The notes under the pieces: model-generated | What the model was told of the DNA's origin: nothing | Seen by the model: only the letters and a program-made list of their open reading frames with translations | The model's database searches: none | Part shown: piece by piece, positions 6,951 to 9,569 of the stretch | Numbering within the stretch: position 1 is the first letter of the stretch | Layout: each line of letters opens with the position of its first letter | Position numbers and translations under genes: made by a program | Source of the DNA: an uncultured Collinsella sp. | Lineage (GTDB): Bacteria > Actinomycetota > Coriobacteriia > Coriobacteriales > Coriobacteriaceae | Direction of reading: 5' to 3' | NCBI GenBank assembly: GCA_900556675.1 | Contig: USQE01000031.1 | Span: 1-9,569 of the forward strand | DNA length: 9,569 bases

Positions 6951-7021
6951 TAAGTTGCGGTGAAATAGGGACCGTTTATGTAGCTAAAGCCGCAAAACAG
7001 TCCCTATTTCACCGCAACTTA
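6951..7021. repeat. 71-bp palindromic element with perfect 22-bp arms between convergent genes
   Basis: The left arm 6951-6972 is the exact reverse complement of the right arm 7000-7021. Past one mismatch the pairing continues for 4 bp (6974-6977 with 6995-6998). The middle is 27 nt. The arms end in GGGAC and GTCCC towards the centre. It lies between the stop of the lipid kinase gene (6943) and the stop of the convergent GGQ gene (7030), so RNA from either strand forms the same long hairpin. There is no T-tract on either side, so it is not a standard intrinsic terminator, although it may help end both transcripts. It shares its inner core with the palindrome at 7436-7466, suggesting a dispersed repeat family. 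Confidence 0.85.
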
Positions 7022-7029
7022 TGAGGAGG

Positions 7030-7410
7030 CTATTCGTCGCTGCCCGGTTTGCGACGGTTGGCCTTTTTAATGGCGTTGAAGTGCTTGTCATTGAGCCTGC
7101 GCTGGCGAGAGCGCTGAGGCACCTTGGTCTTTACGCGTCGGCGCGGTGGACGCCCGCGACGCTCAAGCTCAGCGCGCAGCTTACGCAGGCAGCTGCTACG
7201 GTTTTGGAACTGACTGCGGCTCTCGCGCGCCGTCACGGTAATCCCCGTGGGCCCATGCTTCATGCGCACCGCCGAGTCCGTCGTGTTCACGCCCTGCCCA
7301 CCCGGGCCCGTCGCGCGAAACACCTGAACCTCGCAATCGCGTGCCAACTCCTCGACCGACATCTCGGCATAGTGCGCATACTCACGCCATCCCATCTTGT
7401 TCTCATCCAT
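7030..7410 (-). CDS. Stand-alone GGQ release factor-like protein (ArfB-like peptidyl-tRNA hydrolase)
   Basis: Small RF-1-class protein of 126 residues with only the peptidyl-tRNA hydrolysing domain and no stop-codon recognition domain, as in ArfB and mitochondrial rescue factors. [20 protein letters not shown] (31-50) carries the catalytic GGQ (37-39), followed by [19 protein letters not shown] (52-70). The C-terminus is a long basic tail (87-122, including [10 protein letters not shown]) like the ArfB tail that enters the empty mRNA channel of stalled ribosomes. The likely job is rescue of ribosomes stalled on mRNAs without a stop codon; this is an inference from domain content. GGGGAGG at 7418-7424 lies 7 nt before the ATG at 7410; the frame stays open upstream to 7476 but only through the palindrome and without a ribosome site. 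It lies downstream of xpt, separated by a terminator-like palindrome, with almost no room for its own promoter after that hairpin. Confidence 0.82.
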   Translation of the reverse strand: MDENKMGWREYAHYAEMSVEELARDCEVQVFRATGPGGQGVNTTDSAVRMKHGPTGITVTARESRSQFQNRSSCLRKLRAELERRGRPPRRRVKTKVPQRSRQRRLNDKHFNAIKKANRRKPGSDE

Positions 7411-7429
7411 ATCAACACCTCCCCTCATA

Positions 7430-7466
7430 CAAAAAATGTGACAAAGGGACAGTCCCTTTGTCACAT
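7430..7466 (-). terminator. Perfect 31-nt palindrome plus T-tract: probable xpt terminator, related to the 6951-7021 repeat
   Basis: Arms 7436-7450 and 7452-7466 are exact reverse complements (15 bp) around a single base at 7451. On the minus strand the hairpin is followed by six Ts (7436-7431), giving a classical intrinsic terminator 27 nt after the xpt stop. The inner core TGACAAAGGGAC differs at 2 of 12 positions from TGAAATAGGGAC in the element at 6951-7021, so the two probably belong to one repeat family. Confidence 0.8.
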
Positions 7467-7493
7467 CGCATACCAATCGCTTGTGTTGCGCGC

Positions 7494-8072
7494 TTAGGCG
7501 AAGGTGATCTCGCCGGTCTCGCAGTCCATATCGGCGATGCGGGCCAAGCTCTCGACGCGGAAGCCGCGCTCGCGGAGCTTATCGCCGCCGCCCTGGAAGC
7601 CCTTCTCCACTGCAATGCCAATACCGGACACCTCGGCACCCGCAGCCTCGCAGATCTTGATGAGACCCTCGAGCGCGCAGCCGTTGGCCAGGAAGTCGTC
7701 GATAATCAGGACCTTGTCGCCCTCGGACAGGAAGCGCTTGCCGACGATGACCGGGTACTCCTTCTGCTTGGTAAAGGAGTAGATGGTCGTGGCATACTGC
7801 TCGCCGTCAAGGTTGATAGACTGCGCCTTCTTGGCAAAGACCACCGGCACGCCGCCAAAATGCTGAGCCGCGATGCAAGCCATGCCAATGCCCGAAGCCT
7901 CGATCGTCAGGATCTTGTTGATCTCGACACCCTCGAACAGACGGGCCCACTCGGCACCCATGTGGTCGAACAGCTCAACGTCGCACTGGTGGTTGAGGAA
8001 GGCGTCAACCTTAAGGACGTTACCGGCCTTTACGATGCCGTCATGGCGAATACGATCCTCAAGCTCCTGCAT
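7494..8072 (-). CDS. xpt: Xanthine phosphoribosyltransferase
   Basis: Cytoplasmic purine salvage enzyme converting xanthine and PRPP to XMP and pyrophosphate. It has 192 residues against 194 for B. subtilis Xpt, and resembles it along its whole length: KVDAFLNHQ (21-29), [12 protein letters not shown] (54-65), VPVVFAKK (75-82), YSFTKQ (98-103), the PRPP-binding loop [11 protein letters not shown] (121-131), [11 protein letters not shown] (150-160) and FRVESLARI (171-179). AAGGGG at 8080-8085 lies 7 nt before the ATG at 8072. It lies 158 nt downstream of the MFS gene on the same strand; whether the two are cotranscribed is unclear. No purine riboswitch is visible in front of it, unlike in many Bacillota. 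Confidence 0.95.
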   Translation of the reverse strand: MQELEDRIRHDGIVKAGNVLKVDAFLNHQCDVELFDHMGAEWARLFEGVEINKILTIEASGIGMACIAAQHFGGVPVVFAKKAQSINLDGEQYATTIYSFTKQKEYPVIVGKRFLSEGDKVLIIDDFLANGCALEGLIKICEAAGAEVSGIGIAVEKGFQGGGDKLRERGFRVESLARIADMDCETGEITFA

Positions 8073-8230
8073 GGCGCAACCCCTTCTCGCGGCAACGATA
8101 CCGCGCGATTAATAAACGTTGTTCGATAGTCTACCACGGACCGACCCCCGCCCGTCCCACAAGCCGCATCGCACCATAAAGCCGCAAGACCAGTAGATGG
8201 GCCGATTCGTGGCAAGCCTGCCTCCACAAG
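8073..8230 (-). promoter_or_regulatory. Leader region of xpt with a weak candidate promoter
   Basis: On the minus strand a -10-like TAGACT reads at 8133-8128, giving a leader of about 50 nt. No convincing -35 is seen at 16-18 bp. No conserved purine-riboswitch core and no clear terminator for the upstream MFS gene were found. Confidence 0.3.
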
Positions 8231-9535
8231 CTAATGGCGGGCGCGCACCCTCACCAAACGCACCATGGCAAGCGCAAAGCCCACGGCGGCCACAGCCATG
8301 AGCACGTAGAACACCGAACGGAAACCAAACAGGAACACATCCGGACGGCCTGCAACAAAACTGGTCACGGCCTCGCCCATCGCCACGCTCATCTGCCCAT
8401 ACAGGATATGCGACGCCGCCGTAATGCCCACCGCCATACCCGCATAGCGCGCTAGACTACCCAAGCTGCCTGCAAAACCGAGCGCCTCGCGCGGGGCCGA
8501 ACCCATATACAGCGAGTTGTTGGGGCTCTGGAAAATCGACGTGCCGCACGACATAAACGCGGCACAGCACACGATCACAGGGATAGAAGAGTGCTCGTCG
8601 AGCGTGCTTACCGCAAAGAGACCGCACACGTACACGCCCAGGCCGACCGCCGTGGGGCCCTCGCAGCCAACACGGTCCGAAACCGTTCCAGAAAGCGGGC
8701 CGATAAAGGCATTCACCATCGGCAGTGCCAAAAAGAGCAGTCCGGAAATATCGGAGCTAAAGCCATGGGCGTCCTGAAAATAGAACGGCAGAATAAACTC
8801 GGATGCGCCAATGCCAACGAACACGATGAGCATGCAGGCAAGGTTGATGGTAAAGGCCGAATTTGCAAAGCAGCGACGAGCAGCCTCGATCAGGGACATG
8901 GGACGCTCGCCGGCCTCCGGCTTAACATGCGGCAGCGTATAGAGCCCCACGATAAACGAGATGACGCCAATGGGCAGGTTGATGAGGAAGATACTCTCCC
9001 AGGGAAAGCTTGCCACCAGCATGCCACCGAGCACGGGGCCACACATCATGCCGAGGGCCACGAAGGTCGCGAGAATACCCATAGCACGACCGCGTTCGCG
9101 CGCCGGAAACGACTCGGTGATGATACCCATGTTGTTGGCCATGGCCGCCGCGCAACCGACGCCCTGAACAATACGTGCCAGAATAAGAACCTCGAGCGAG
9201 GCCGAAAGGCCACAAAGCAGCGAGCCAACCGTAAAGACGATGACGCCCAGCTGGAACACATTCACCTTGCCGCGCACGTCGCCCAGGCGGCCAAACGGCA
9301 GCATAGCCACGCATGTCGCAAGCAGGTACACCGAACTCACCAGCTGAATGCGATCGAGGCCCACGCCCAGTTCCTTTTGCATCACGGGCAACGCCACGGT
9401 CACGACGGTCGAATCCAGGCACACCATAAACGTCATGATGAGCACGGTAAACAGAATCGCCCACTTGTTCTTGCCATGGGTGTCGCCCTCAAGGGCAATG
9501 TGCTCGCGGCGCAGCTGCTCTGCGGTTTTCTCCAT
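8231..9535 (-). CDS. MFS drug-efflux transporter of the EmrB/QacA (DHA2)-like type, 12 predicted helices
   Basis: Inner-membrane proton-driven exporter of 434 residues; the substrate is unknown. Family motifs are LDSTVVTVALPVM in helix 1 (40-52), motif A GRLGDVRGKV after helix 2 (82-91), the helix 4 RIVQGVGCAAAMANNMG (121-137), and motif C ALGMMCGPVLGGML in helix 5 (160-173), which marks drug:H+ antiporters. I count 12 hydrophobic segments (about 25-52, 65-84, 94-112, 114-138, 150-174, 180-201, 228-252, 262-283, 295-312, 318-336, 352-378, 404-429). Typical DHA2 proteins have 14; the short link at 202-227 suggests the two extra central helices are missing. The ATG at 9535 is chosen because GAAAGG lies 6 nt upstream, while the ATG at 9541 abuts that site. 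Only 28 bp of upstream sequence are in the window. Confidence 0.88.
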   Translation of the reverse strand: MEKTAEQLRREHIALEGDTHGKNKWAILFTVLIMTFMVCLDSTVVTVALPVMQKELGVGLDRIQLVSSVYLLATCVAMLPFGRLGDVRGKVNVFQLGVIVFTVGSLLCGLSASLEVLILARIVQGVGCAAAMANNMGIITESFPARERGRAMGILATFVALGMMCGPVLGGMLVASFPWESIFLINLPIGVISFIVGLYTLPHVKPEAGERPMSLIEAARRCFANSAFTINLACMLIVFVGIGASEFILPFYFQDAHGFSSDISGLLFLALPMVNAFIGPLSGTVSDRVGCEGPTAVGLGVYVCGLFAVSTLDEHSSIPVIVCCAAFMSCGTSIFQSPNNSLYMGSAPREALGFAGSLGSLARYAGMAVGITAASHILYGQMSVAMGEAVTSFVAGRPDVFLFGFRSVFYVLMAVAAVGFALAMVRLVRVRARH

Positions 9536-9541
9536 ATCCAT

Positions 9542-9547
9542 CCTTTC
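9542..9547 (-). promoter_or_regulatory. Ribosome binding site fixing the MFS gene start
   Basis: GAAAGG on the minus strand lies 6 nt before the ATG at 9535. The nearby in-frame ATG at 9541 touches this site directly, so the protein most likely starts MEKTAEQ rather than MDMEK. Confidence 0.65.
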
Positions 9548-9569
9548 GAGTGGCGCAACGCAAAAACGG

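Noticed and set aside
7411..7476. N-terminal extension of the GGQ protein through the palindrome
   Set aside because: The frame is open by chance through the hairpin, begins at a TTG without a ribosome site, and the ATG at 7410 has a strong one.
8073..8230. Purine riboswitch in front of xpt
   Set aside because: The conserved junction segments of the purine aptamer are not visible on the minus strand.
1..9569. CRISPR array, tRNA, insertion sequence or phage genes
   Set aside because: No spaced direct repeats, cloverleaf, transposase or phage protein motifs were seen on either strand.

Overview
The window is GC-rich (about 60% by eye) and tightly packed, with short intergenic gaps and a strong Shine-Dalgarno site in front of most genes. 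It looks like a piece of chromosome from a gut Coriobacteriia (Actinomycetota), most likely Collinsella or a close relative. That placement rests on the codon and base composition, the Tat-type lipoprotein ModA, the gene content and the 'AGGGAC...GTCCC' palindromes. It is an inference, not proven by a marker gene.

Left half (1-4261, all minus strand): a molybdenum block. In transcription order it is moeA, then mog/moaB 10 nt downstream, then an intrinsic terminator, then a separate promoter, modA, and modB, which runs off the left edge. MoeA and Mog carry out the last steps of molybdenum cofactor assembly (adenylylation of molybdopterin, then molybdate insertion). ModA and ModB are the binding lipoprotein and permease of the molybdate ABC importer; the ATPase ModC is expected beyond position 1. 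Two 18-bp palindromes with the same 7-4-7 layout sit at the modA promoter and look like operator sites. ModB is unusual: about 210 residues, including a signal peptide and a Cys-containing extracytoplasmic domain, precede a normal 5-helix ModB core.

Middle (4472-6943, plus strand): divergent from moeA are a CLC-family antiporter with sequence features of the fluoride-exporting subgroup, and a diacylglycerol kinase-family lipid kinase that may be cotranscribed with it. The 210-bp divergent intergenic region holds candidate promoters in both directions and no recognisable riboswitch.

Right half (7030-9535, minus strand): an EmrB/QacA-like MFS drug transporter with 12 predicted helices, xanthine phosphoribosyltransferase (xpt), and a small stand-alone GGQ release-factor-like protein (ArfB-like ribosome rescue). 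Two perfect palindromes with a shared core flank the GGQ gene. One (6951-7021) lies between it and the convergent lipid kinase gene. The other (7436-7466) ends in a T-tract and looks like the xpt terminator.

No tRNA, rRNA, CRISPR array, transposase or phage gene was seen. The strongest leads for something undescribed are the ModB fusion, the twin operator at modA, and the CLC-F-like antiporter.
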